Part shown: positions 1 through 9,500 of the stretch, in pieces | Numbering within the stretch: position 1 is the first letter of the stretch | Layout: the number at the start of each line of letters is the position of its first letter | Assembly (NCBI RefSeq): GCF_027111335.1 | Contig: NZ_CP114288.1 | Location: 4,402,001 to 4,466,000 of the forward strand | Source of the DNA: Flavobacterium aquiphilum | Lineage (GTDB): Bacteria; Bacteroidota; Bacteroidia; Flavobacteriales; Flavobacteriaceae | Direction of reading: 5' to 3' | Length of the DNA: 64,000 nucleotides | The notes under the pieces: model-generated | The model's input: the letters and a program-made list of their open reading frames with translations, nothing else | What the model was told of the DNA's origin: nothing | Databases searched by the model: none | Made by a program: the position numbers and the translations under genes

Positions 1-1829
1 ATAAACAATACAGCTCCAGTCAAAATGTGAGTTACGTTAGCATCTACAATAGAACGCATCGCTCCAGTCCAGCTGTAAGAAGCTTTAACGGCCTCGTCCA
101 GTGATTTACCAGCCCTTAATTCCTCTTTAGCTCTTTCATAGATAATAATGTTCGCATCTACCGCAGTACCCATTGTTAATACGATACCCGCAATACCAGG
201 CAAAGTAAGTACAGCACCTAAACTAGATAAGATTCCAAACATGAACAATAAGTTCACAGCCAAAGCAATATTTGCATACCAACCTGCTTTACCATAATAG
301 ATAATCATCCAAAGAGATACTAAAAGCAATCCAATTACTGCAGAGTTAGTACCATTATCAATAGCTTCCTGACCCAAAGATGGTCCTACAACTTCAGATT
401 GAATAATTTCAGCAGCAGCAGGCAATTTACCAGCTCTCAATACGTTTGCTAAGTCTTTAGTTTCAGTAACATCAAAGTTTCCAGAAATTTCAGATCTTCC
501 TCCTGCAATTGGCCCACTAGAAACACCTGGAGCAGAATATACAATATCATCAAGAACGATAGCAATAAATCCTTTTTGAGTATAAGCTTTTCCTGTCAAT
601 TCTTCCCATTCTTTAGCACCTACATTATTCATTTGCATAGAAACAGCAGGTTTACCCATTTGGTCAAAAGTATCACTAGCATCTGTTACAACACCACCAC
701 CCATTGAAGCTACATTGTCTCTGTTACCTTTTAAAGCATATAATTCAACAACTTCAACTTCTTTTTCTTTAGCATCTTTAATAGTAGTTGGTTTTCCCCA
801 AACAAATTTTGCATAACGTTGATCACCAGATAATAAAATTCTGATATCAGGTCTTTTGAAATAAGAATTGATAGTAGCAGTATCTTTTGGAGAGAAAAGA
901 CCTAAAACTGGTCCTCCGCCTTGAGCAACAATTTTATCAATAATAGGATTGTTTCCTTTTTTAGTAGCTGTAGAATCTTTTCCATCAGTCAACAAAGCAC
1001 TCAATGAATCTTTTGCTACTGCTTTAGTCTCAACTTTGGCAACTTCAGATTTTTTCAAAGCCTCATTAGCAGCCATAATAAAACTACCAATTTCTTCAAC
1101 TTTATATGTTTCCCAAAACTCTAATTGAGCCGTACTTTGTAATAATTTTTTGATACGATCAATATCTTTAGCACCTGGAAGCTCTACAAGAATTCTTCCT
1201 GACTCTCCTAATTTTTGAATGTTAGGTTGAGTAACACCAAATTTATCGATACGCTCTCTCAATACTTTAAAAGCACTTTCAACAGATTCATCAACTTTTC
1301 TTTTGATTACTTTTTGAACTTGAGCATCTGTCATTTGAAAAGTAACACCACCATCTCCTTGCAAACTTCTGTTAGCAAAAATATCAGGAGAAGCTAATTT
1401 TTCTTTTCCTTGGGAATTGGCTTCGAAAGCTTCAAAGAAAGCATCAAGATAAGTTTGATTTCCTTGTTGATTTTTAGTGGCATCCGCCAAAGATTTATTA
1501 AAAACTGGATTTTTCGAATTATTTGACAACCCTTTCAAAATGTCTTTAACAGAGATTTGAAGAGTCACGTTGATTCCCCCTTCTAAGTCTAGCCCTTTAT
1601 TGATTTGCTTGTCTTTTACTTCATTGAAAGTAAAATCAGTAAACCCTAAGCTAAACACTTTTTCTTTACCAATTGAATCCAAATACTTTACTTCTTTTGC
1701 TGGATCTCCTCCGGCAAAAGCTTTTGCGTCACTTTTAACTTTGTTCGAGACAAAAGTGAACGAAAGTTGGTAAATACTTACCAATGCAAATAGAATTGCG
1801 AAAAATTTAATAAGTCCTTTATTCTGCAT
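1..1829 (-). CDS. secDF: Protein translocase SecD, or SecD half of a SecDF fusion (3' end outside window)
   Basis: Helps drive preprotein export through SecYEG using the proton-motive force. The reading frame is open from the ATG at 1829 down to the window edge. It starts with an N-terminal membrane helix (FFAILFALVSIYQL). A long periplasmic part follows, with the SecD signatures GLDLEGGINV and RERIDKFGVTQPNIQ. The multi-helix RND-like membrane domain then carries GTAVDANIIIYERAKEE, the region holding the conserved proton-relay aspartate. Flavobacteria usually carry SecD and SecF as one polypeptide of about 1000 residues, so the fusion is likely, but the SecF half lies outside the window. A TATATTTG promoter lies about 120 bases upstream, giving an untranslated leader of roughly 115 nt. 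The family call is secure; only the fusion status is inferred. Confidence 0.93.
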   Translation of the reverse strand, partial: MQNKGLIKFFAILFALVSIYQLSFTFVSNKVKSDAKAFAGGDPAKEVKYLDSIGKEKVFSLGFTDFTFNEVKDKQINKGLDLEGGINVTLQISVKDILKGLSNNSKNPVFNKSLADATKNQQGNQTYLDAFFEAFEANSQGKEKLASPDIFANRSLQGDGGVTFQMTDAQVQKVIKRKVDESVESAFKVLRERIDKFGVTQPNIQKLGESGRILVELPGAKDIDRIKKLLQSTAQLEFWETYKVEEIGSFIMAANEALKKSEVAKVETKAVAKDSLSALLTDGKDSTATKKGNNPIIDKIVAQGGGPVLGLFSPKDTATINSYFKRPDIRILLSGDQRYAKFVWGKPTTIKDAKEKEVEVVELYALKGNRDNVASMGGGVVTDASDTFDQMGKPAVSMQMNNVGAKEWEELTGKAYTQKGFIAIVLDDIVYSAPGVSSGPIAGGRSEISGNFDVTETKDLANVLRAGKLPAAAEIIQSEVVGPSLGQEAIDNGTNSAVIGLLLVSLWMIIYYGKAGWYANIALAVNLLFMFGILSSLGAVLTLPGIAGIVLTMGTAVDANIIIYERAKEELRAGKSLDEAVKASYSWTGAMRSIVDANVTHILTGAVLF

Positions 1830-1951
1830 TACTACTAAAATTAATTAATTTTTTTATTCTTTTTGTTTTAAACCCTATAAAACAAGCCATTACATCAATT
1901 TTGAAAAACAAAAATAAACTGCACGATTTGTATCATTTTTTTTAAACCGAG

Positions 1952-1982
1952 CAAATATATAATTAACGGAAAGATTAACCAA
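1952..1982 (-). promoter_or_regulatory. Probable secDF promoter (TTG-N20-TATATTTG)
   Basis: On the minus strand, TTG at 1982-1980 is followed after 20 bases by TATATTTG at 1959-1952. This fits the Bacteroidota -33/-7 consensus. The predicted start site is near 1946, leaving a leader of about 115 nt that could hold regulation; no obvious structure was identified in it. Confidence 0.6.
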
Positions 1983-2002
1983 TTTATTTATTAATTAATA
2001 TC

Positions 2003-2029
2003 AAAAAAAAGACTGCAATAATTGCAGTC
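2003..2029 (-). terminator. Intrinsic terminator downstream of mdh
   Basis: The arms gactgcaa (2011-2018) and ttgcagtc (2022-2029) form an 8-bp stem with a 3-nt loop. Read on the minus strand the hairpin is followed by a run of eight T. It lies about 20 bases after the mdh stop codon and separates mdh from the secDF promoter. Confidence 0.8.
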
Positions 2030-2051
2030 TTCTTATTTTACACGCAAATTA

Positions 2052-2987
2052 TTATGCCAAAACATTTTTCAAATCAGCATTCATATTTCTTACAGCATCT
2101 GCACTTTTTGCAAAAGCCGCTTTTTCAGCATCATTTAATTTAATATCAACAATTTGCTCAACTCCGTTTTTACCTATTATACAAGGTACTCCGATGCAAA
2201 TATCGTTTTGTCCGTACTCACCTTCTACAAAAACAGAACAAGCAATCATTTTCTTTTGGTCATTCAAAATACTGTCAACTAAGTAAGCAACTGAAGCTCC
2301 CGGAGCATACCAAGCTGAAGTTCCTAAAAGACCAGTTAGTGTAGCTCCCCCTACCATAGTAGCCGCAGCCACTTTTTCTAATTCTTCTTGAGATAAAAAT
2401 TCAGAAGCAGGAATACCATTATAAGCAGCTAATCTTGTTAAAGGAATCATTGTAGTATCACCGTGACCACCGATAACCATCGCAGAAATATCGTTAGATG
2501 GCTTATCCAATGCTTTTGCTAAATAATATCTAAAACGAGAGCTATCCAAAGCTCCACCCATTCCAATTACTCTGTTTTTTGGCAAACCTGTAGCTTTCAA
2601 TGTCAAATAAGTCATTGTGTCCATCGGATTTGAAACCACAATAATAATCGCATTTGGTGAATGTGCCAAAACGTTATCAGCAACAGTTTTTACAATTCCA
2701 GCATTAATTCCTATTAATTCTTCTCTTGTCATTCCCGGTTTTCTAGGAATTCCAGAAGTAATAACAACTACATCACTATTCGCTGTTTTAGAATAATCAT
2801 TTGTAACCCCTGAAACATTGGTATTAAACCCAGTATTTGTGGCACATTGCATGATATCCATAGCTTTTCCCTCAGCAAAACCTTCTTTGATATCCAATAA
2901 TACTACTTCACTTGCAATTCCTCTATAAGAAATTGAATCCGCACAGGATGCTCCTACATTCCCGGCTCCTACAATGGTAACTTTCAT
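2052..2987 (-). CDS. mdh: Malate dehydrogenase
   Basis: Oxidises malate to oxaloacetate with NAD+ in the TCA cycle. The 311-residue protein begins MKVTIVGAGNVGAS, the Rossmann dinucleotide-binding loop. It contains VVSNPMD and the catalytic-histidine motif GGHGDTTMIP, and has the usual length for the LDH-like MDH family. The frame extends 11 codons further upstream (MILILIKKQIK), but the glycine-rich loop at the extreme N-terminus of the family supports the start at 2987. It follows gyrB by about 60 bases on the same strand and ends in its own terminator. It could be co-transcribed with gyrB or have a weak promoter of its own near 3040. No oddities. Confidence 0.96.
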   Translation of the reverse strand: MKVTIVGAGNVGASCADSISYRGIASEVVLLDIKEGFAEGKAMDIMQCATNTGFNTNVSGVTNDYSKTANSDVVVITSGIPRKPGMTREELIGINAGIVKTVADNVLAHSPNAIIIVVSNPMDTMTYLTLKATGLPKNRVIGMGGALDSSRFRYYLAKALDKPSNDISAMVIGGHGDTTMIPLTRLAAYNGIPASEFLSQEELEKVAAATMVGGATLTGLLGTSAWYAPGASVAYLVDSILNDQKKMIACSVFVEGEYGQNDICIGVPCIIGKNGVEQIVDIKLNDAEKAAFAKSADAVRNMNADLKNVLA

Positions 2988-3049
2988 TTTTATTTGTTTT
3001 TTTATTAATATTAAAATCAAAAAAACGAAAACGCAGCTACACCCAAAAA

Positions 3050-5041
<1,992 letters not shown>

Positions 5042-5252
5042 CTATAAGAATTAATGGTTAAAATCCCATTTTAAGTTGTTAAGTTATTAACAAAAAGACG
5101 AAAATATCTGTTTAAATTTCGGTATCAATAAAAAAAACAAATTCAGCTTCAAAAATTAAATTCAAAATGCAATTTTAACTCATTAACCTGCGTCAACTTT
5201 TTATTTTTTGGAGCAGAACATTTGGCTTTTTTCTCAAGAATCCTCCCGCTAT

Positions 5253-5358
5253 TCACTACACACGAGCGATAGCGAACTGACGAAGTAATCTTGTGGACTG
5301 AACCCCAGTCCACAAGGATTTTCACTTCACACGAGCGAAGCGAACTGGCGAAGCAATC
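5253..5358 (+). repeat. Two direct copies of an interspersed repeat flanking a hairpin
   Basis: Copy A (5253-5290) and copy B (5322-5358) share the pattern tcact-cacacgagcga-agcgaact-gcgaag-aatc. Between them cttgtggact (5290-5299) and agtccacaag (5307-5316) form a perfect 10-bp stem. A third, diverged copy in the opposite orientation lies at 20904-20942, so this is an interspersed family and not a local duplication. Confidence 0.7.
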
Positions 5359-5416
5359 GGGGCTAAAAATCAACATTTTTGCTTTTTTGAAGGCAACAAT
5401 TATTCACCGCCCAAAC

Positions 5417-5441
5417 CTGACAGGTTTTTAAAACCTGTCAG
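5417..5441. repeat. Palindromic element (ctgacaggttt/aaacctgtcag)
   Basis: A perfect 11-bp inverted repeat around a 3-nt loop in intergenic DNA. It lacks a clean following T-run, so a terminator role is uncertain. The word acctgtcag/ctgacaggt recurs in weaker form in the hairpin at 45357-45390. Confidence 0.6.
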
Positions 5442-5581
5442 ATTTAAAACCATAAAAAAATGGCTTGCATTTTTCAACACGAGCCCTTTCTAAAAATAAT
5501 ATCTAAATAAAATCAAATTTCTAACATTCCTAACATCCATCTCCGACACTATTCAGCAATTTTTTCAAACAAATTAAAAAC

Positions 5582-5611
5582 TTGAAATACTGCCAACTGT
5601 TTGTACTTTTG
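5582..5611 (+). promoter_or_regulatory. Promoter TTG-N19-TACTTTTG giving a probably leaderless mRNA
   Basis: TTG at 5582-5584 and TACTTTTG at 5604-5611 with a 19-base spacer match the Bacteroidota promoter. The ATG of the next gene begins at 5616, only four bases after the -7 box, so the transcript should start at or next to the start codon. Confidence 0.75.
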
Positions 5612-5615
5612 CACC

Positions 5616-6074
5616 ATGAACGACAATTTTAAAAACGAATTTTTCGGAATAGGAATACAAAACGGTAAAACCCCTGAAAACTTAGGCGTTTTATGGAGAA
5701 CTGCTCAAAATATGGGAGCAAGTTATATTTTTACAATCGGTAATCGATACGCTAAACAAGCATGCGACACGCATAATGCAGTAAAATCGATGCCTTATTT
5801 TCATTATGAAACTTTTGAAGATTTCCTCAATAACATCCCTAAAGGAGCACGTTTAGTAGGTGTCGAATTAGATGAAAAAGCCGAAGATCTGGAAACCTTT
5901 GAACACCCAAGACGCTGTGTGTATTTATTAGGTGCTGAAGACAACGGTCTTTCCAAAAAAGCAATTGAAAAATGTCACTTTCTGGTAAAATTCAAATCTG
6001 AAAAAAGCCTGAATGTATCGATTGCAGGAAGCATTGTCCTTTACGACAGAGGACTTAATAAACCTCGGTCATAG
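5616..6074 (+). CDS. SpoU/TrmH-family RNA 2'-O-methyltransferase
   Basis: A 152-residue S-adenosylmethionine-dependent methyltransferase of the SPOUT fold, predicted to 2'-O-methylate tRNA or rRNA. Visible motifs are TPENLGVLWRTAQNMGA (motif 1), VYLLGAEDNGLSKKAIEKC (motif 2) and SLNVSIAGSIVLYDRG (motif 3, the trefoil-knot AdoMet site). It is a minimal SpoU domain without an N-terminal substrate-binding domain, similar in size to TrmL-type enzymes. The start at 5616 is chosen because a strong promoter ends at 5611, which excludes the in-frame upstream ATG at 5601. The exact RNA target cannot be read from the sequence. Confidence 0.85.
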   Translation: MNDNFKNEFFGIGIQNGKTPENLGVLWRTAQNMGASYIFTIGNRYAKQACDTHNAVKSMPYFHYETFEDFLNNIPKGARLVGVELDEKAEDLETFEHPRRCVYLLGAEDNGLSKKAIEKCHFLVKFKSEKSLNVSIAGSIVLYDRGLNKPRS

Positions 6075-6149
6075 ATTACCTCATTCTTTACCATAAAAAA
6101 AAGCGGATTTACTTTTGTAAATCCGCTTTTCATTTCAAACCTAAATATC

Positions 6150-9100
6150 TTAATTATTTATAATTCGGACATTCATTTCTTCTACCTTTTTAGCAGATAA
6201 AAGTGTCGGTGCTCCAAACAACAAGTCATCGCTGGTTCCGGTTTTCGGGAAAGCCATTACTTCACGGATGGATGCCTTTTTCTCCAAAATCATCATCAAA
6301 CGGTCAATTCCCCAAGCGATTCCTCCGTGTGGTGGTGCGCCGTACTGAAATGCTTTATACATCGTTCCTACGCTCTTAATCATTTCTTCTTTGTTGTAAC
6401 CCATATTTCTATAAGTTGCTTCCAAAATCTCCGATTTATGCGCACGAACCGATCCTCCGCCAATTTCGTAGCCGTTCAGAATTAAATCATACTGTTGTGC
6501 AATGATCGTTCCTATTTCGTTGTCGTCACCTTTCATGTGTTTTTCCAAATCATAAACAGCAGGCATAGAGAACGGATTGTGAGTAAATGTCCATCTACCT
6601 TCGTCTGTTCTTTCAAACATTGGGAAATCAACTACCCAAGCCGGACGCAATTCTTTTGGATTAATCAAGTGCAACATTCTACCCATTTCCTGACGAACAG
6701 CATCCAACGCTTTATTGGCCGTTGCATAATCTGCTGCCGAGAAGAATACGATATCTCCCACTTCTGCATTGGTCGCTTTTATAATTCCCGCTGCAATCTC
6801 TTCTCCTAAAAACTTAATAATTGGCGACTGCAATTCGTCTTCGTTTACTATAATATAAGCCAATCCTCCCAAACCGTGTTGTTGAGCAATCGCGGTAAGG
6901 TTTTCGATTTGACCTTTAGACATACGTTTATTACCTTGCTCTTTGGCTGAAACCTTGATACATTTTACGATTCCGCCTTCTTCAATTGGTTTACTGAATA
7001 CTTGAAAAGTAGTATCTTTTACAATTTCGGTAATGTCCTGCATTTTTAAGCCGTAACGAAGATCTGGTCGGTCACAACCATAGAAATCCATTGCATCCTT
7101 ATAGGTAATCACTTCAAATGGTTTCAAAATCCATTTATTTCCGTATATCTTTTTAACTACTTCATTAAACATTTTAGTGTTCAAATCGATAATTTGCTGC
7201 ATACTAGCATAGGCCATTTCGATATCCAACTGTGTAAATTCCGGCTGGCGGTCACCGCGGGAATCCTCATCTCTAAAGCATCGTGCAATTTGGAAATATT
7301 TCTCATAACCGCTCACCATCAGCATCTGTTTGAATTGCTGCGGCGCTTGTGGCAAGGTGTAAAACGCACCGGCTTGTTTACGGGAAGGAACAATAAATTC
7401 ACGCGCGCCTTCATCGGTTCCTGCGCTCAAAATTGGCGTTTCAATTTCTAAAAATTCTTCTTCATCAAGAATATCTCGCAATAACTTGATTACTTTATGA
7501 CGGTTCACGATCGCTCGTCTCACCTCATCATTTCTGTGATCCAAAAACTTGTATTGAAAACGAACTGTTTCATTTGTTTTTGCCGCCCTTTTGATTTCAA
7601 AAGGCAATGTTTTAGACAAGTTCAAAATCTCCAATACCGAAGTTTCCAATTCGATTTTTCCTGTACGCAATCCAGCATTGTAATCATCTTCATTACGCCC
7701 AACCACTTTACCGGTTACAGAAATCACCGATTCCGGTTTTAATTTCACTAACTCGTCAATATTTGGGAACGATTCCCTGCTGATACGAACTTGGAAAATT
7801 TCATAACTAGAATCACGTAAATCGATAAACATCAATTCTCCGTGGTCACGAACACTCGAAACCCAACCGGACAACATTACTTCCTGTCCGATGCTTTCTT
7901 CTGATAATTGTGAAATTTTGTGTGTTCTATACGTGTCTTTTATAATAATCGGAATTTCAGGGAGCGATTCTTCCTGTACGGAAAAGTCACGACTTGTCCC
8001 TACGTTATTATTTTCGGGCAAATTGCGATTATCTTCCTTTACGGACAAGTCGCGACTTGTCCCTACCCCACCTAATTTATCTAAAATAATTTGACGGATT
8101 ACTTTTCCATTCGCTCCTTTTCCGACAATACCTAAAATCTTTCCGACCAAAATACCTGCTTTTCCTTGGTCTCCCGCTTTGATATCATTGGCGACAGCCT
8201 CATTTTCTGAAATCACTTTCGCAATAACCTCCTGTATTTTATCTTCAGAAATGGTGTTTTCTTCAAAATATTTATTGTAGTCAAAAGTTCTGTCTTTCAA
8301 ATAACCCACAATCGCATTTTGAACTAAAACCGCCGTGATTTTTTCGGCTTTGAATAATTGGAAAATTTCAATTAAATGATCAATACTGTGGATTTCGGCA
8401 TAATCATCAACTTTCAAATTATTAGCCAAAGTTTTGGCAACAAACAAAGGATCATTTATTTCTTTGTTAATTGTCACAAATGTTTTAGAACGAATCGCAT
8501 CTGCCGTGAAAAACTTAGCATCTTGAGGCAAAACACCTCCACCAATCAAAATTGATTCCACTGCAAAAGGCAATGCGCTTGTATCTACTTTAATCGCTTC
8601 GATTTCTTTTTTAATCGTTACAAAAGGTAAATCCGGCTCAGAAATAAAACGGTAATCCGCTTCAAATTCTTTCTTACGCATTGTTTTGGTCTGCTTTAAA
8701 TCGGCATCCCAAAGCACCGTCGTTTGATCCGGTCTGAATTCTTTGTGTTCAATAAAATAATTGAATTGTTTTTCTACTTCTTCTTTCAAAGCTTCCACCA
8801 TAAACTTAAACGAGTTCAAGTTTTTGATTTCGGTTCTTGGATTCAAATCATAACTGTGTTTTTTTCGCAAAGACACAGAAACGTCCGATTTAAACTCTCC
8901 TTTCTCCAAATTCGCTTCAGAGATTCCTAAATTCTGAACAATACGCTGAATATATTGAGCATAAGTCGAAGCATCCTCAATATTTCTAATACAAGGTTCC
9001 GTAACAATTTCAATCAACGGCACTCCCGCTTTATTAAAATCAACTAACGAAATCTTTTTTTCGTGCATCAATTTGGCAGCATCCTCCTCGATATGAACCT

Positions 9101-9500
9101 GAGTTAAATTCACAGTAAATTGCGTACCATCATTTCGGTAACAAGAAACGTGTCCGTCAGGGATTATCGGGTTGTGAAATTGCGTAATCTGAATATTTTT
9201 CGGGTTATCCGGATATTCATAATGCTTTCTGTCCCAAGAGATCACTTCATTACTAAAAGACGAATCCACCGCTTTTCCGAAATAAATCGCTTTTGTAATC
9301 GCTTCTTTATTTACGGCAGGTAAAACTCCCATTTGTCCGGTACAAACCGAACATATATTTTGATTAGGTGTTTCAATTTCTTGATTTGGACAAGAACAAA
9401 ACAACTTGGTTTTGGTATTCAATCGAACGTGAGTCTCAAGTCCAATTACCAATTCTAAATCGTGGGCTTTTATCGCCGCTGTTAATTGCTCTAATTCCAT
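6150..9500 (-). CDS. gatB-aspS: GatB - aspartyl-tRNA synthetase fusion protein
   Basis: An uninterrupted 1116-codon frame encoding two complete enzymes. Residues 1-474 are GatB, the kinase-like subunit of the GatCAB amidotransferase. They carry LVIGLETHVRL, zinc cysteines C35, C37, C50 and C53, KAGVPLIEIVTEP, and the GatB/YqeY tail ending KVIRQIILDKLGG. Residues about 475-520 are a linker made of repeats. Residues 521-1116 are a full bacterial class II AspRS with an OB-fold anticodon domain, motif 1 FLEIETPIL, motif 2 FRDEDSRGDRQPEFTQ (from F742), a GAD insertion domain, and motif 3 with GIDR ending near R1067. Both halves have normal family length, so this looks like a fused working protein, not a truncation. 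His553 sits where non-discriminating AspRS enzymes carry His. GatC and GatA are encoded immediately upstream, and the start overlaps the gatA stop (TAATG). Inference: the protein charges tRNA with Asp and amidates Asp-tRNA(Asn) within one complex. No internal start with its own promoter is evident before the AspRS half. Confidence 0.93.
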   Translation of the reverse strand: MELEQLTAAIKAHDLELVIGLETHVRLNTKTKLFCSCPNQEIETPNQNICSVCTGQMGVLPAVNKEAITKAIYFGKAVDSSFSNEVISWDRKHYEYPDNPKNIQITQFHNPIIPDGHVSCYRNDGTQFTVNLTQVHIEEDAAKLMHEKKISLVDFNKAGVPLIEIVTEPCIRNIEDASTYAQYIQRIVQNLGISEANLEKGEFKSDVSVSLRKKHSYDLNPRTEIKNLNSFKFMVEALKEEVEKQFNYFIEHKEFRPDQTTVLWDADLKQTKTMRKKEFEADYRFISEPDLPFVTIKKEIEAIKVDTSALPFAVESILIGGGVLPQDAKFFTADAIRSKTFVTINKEINDPLFVAKTLANNLKVDDYAEIHSIDHLIEIFQLFKAEKITAVLVQNAIVGYLKDRTFDYNKYFEENTISEDKIQEVIAKVISENEAVANDIKAGDQGKAGILVGKILGIVGKGANGKVIRQIILDKLGGVGTSRDLSVKEDNRNLPENNNVGTSRDFSVQEESLPEIPIIIKDTYRTHKISQLSEESIGQEVMLSGWVSSVRDHGELMFIDLRDSSYEIFQVRISRESFPNIDELVKLKPESVISVTGKVVGRNEDDYNAGLRTGKIELETSVLEILNLSKTLPFEIKRAAKTNETVRFQYKFLDHRNDEVRRAIVNRHKVIKLLRDILDEEEFLEIETPILSAGTDEGAREFIVPSRKQAGAFYTLPQAPQQFKQMLMVSGYEKYFQIARCFRDEDSRGDRQPEFTQLDIEMAYASMQQIIDLNTKMFNEVVKKIYGNKWILKPFEVITYKDAMDFYGCDRPDLRYGLKMQDITEIVKDTTFQVFSKPIEEGGIVKCIKVSAKEQGNKRMSKGQIENLTAIAQQHGLGGLAYIIVNEDELQSPIIKFLGEEIAAGIIKATNAEVGDIVFFSAADYATANKALDAVRQEMGRMLHLINPKELRPAWVVDFPMFERTDEGRWTFTHNPFSMPAVYDLEKHMKGDDNEIGTIIAQQYDLILNGYEIGGGSVRAHKSEILEATYRNMGYNKEEMIKSVGTMYKAFQYGAPPHGGIAWGIDRLMMILEKKASIREVMAFPKTGTSDDLLFGAPTLLSAKKVEEMNVRIINN
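7976..8066 (-). repeat. Two in-frame palindromic elements inside the gatB-aspS linker
   Basis: Copy 1 (7976-8003) and copy 2 (8039-8066) share the core acttgtccctac. In copy 2 the 20 bases 8043-8062 form a perfect palindrome (ggacaagtcg plus its reverse complement). The copies are spaced 63 bases apart, exactly 21 codons, and their left flanks are also similar (tttc-ggg, gatt, cttcct), so this is an imperfect tandem duplication. Both encode VGTSRD(L/F)SV in the linker. Confidence 0.9.

Noticed and set aside
5253..5358. CRISPR array
   Set aside because: Only two imperfect copies and a hairpin in the single spacer; no cas genes, and a third copy lies 15 kb away.
5149..5376. 75-codon minus-strand frame in the gyrB-upstream spacer
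   Set aside because: It runs through the direct repeats and hairpin, has no recognisable product and a composition set by the repeats.
6150..9500. Sequencing or assembly error joining gatB and aspS
   Set aside because: The frame is open across a linker of normal composition and both repeat copies, and the 63-base spacing preserves frame; an error cannot be excluded without reads, but nothing in the sequence suggests one.
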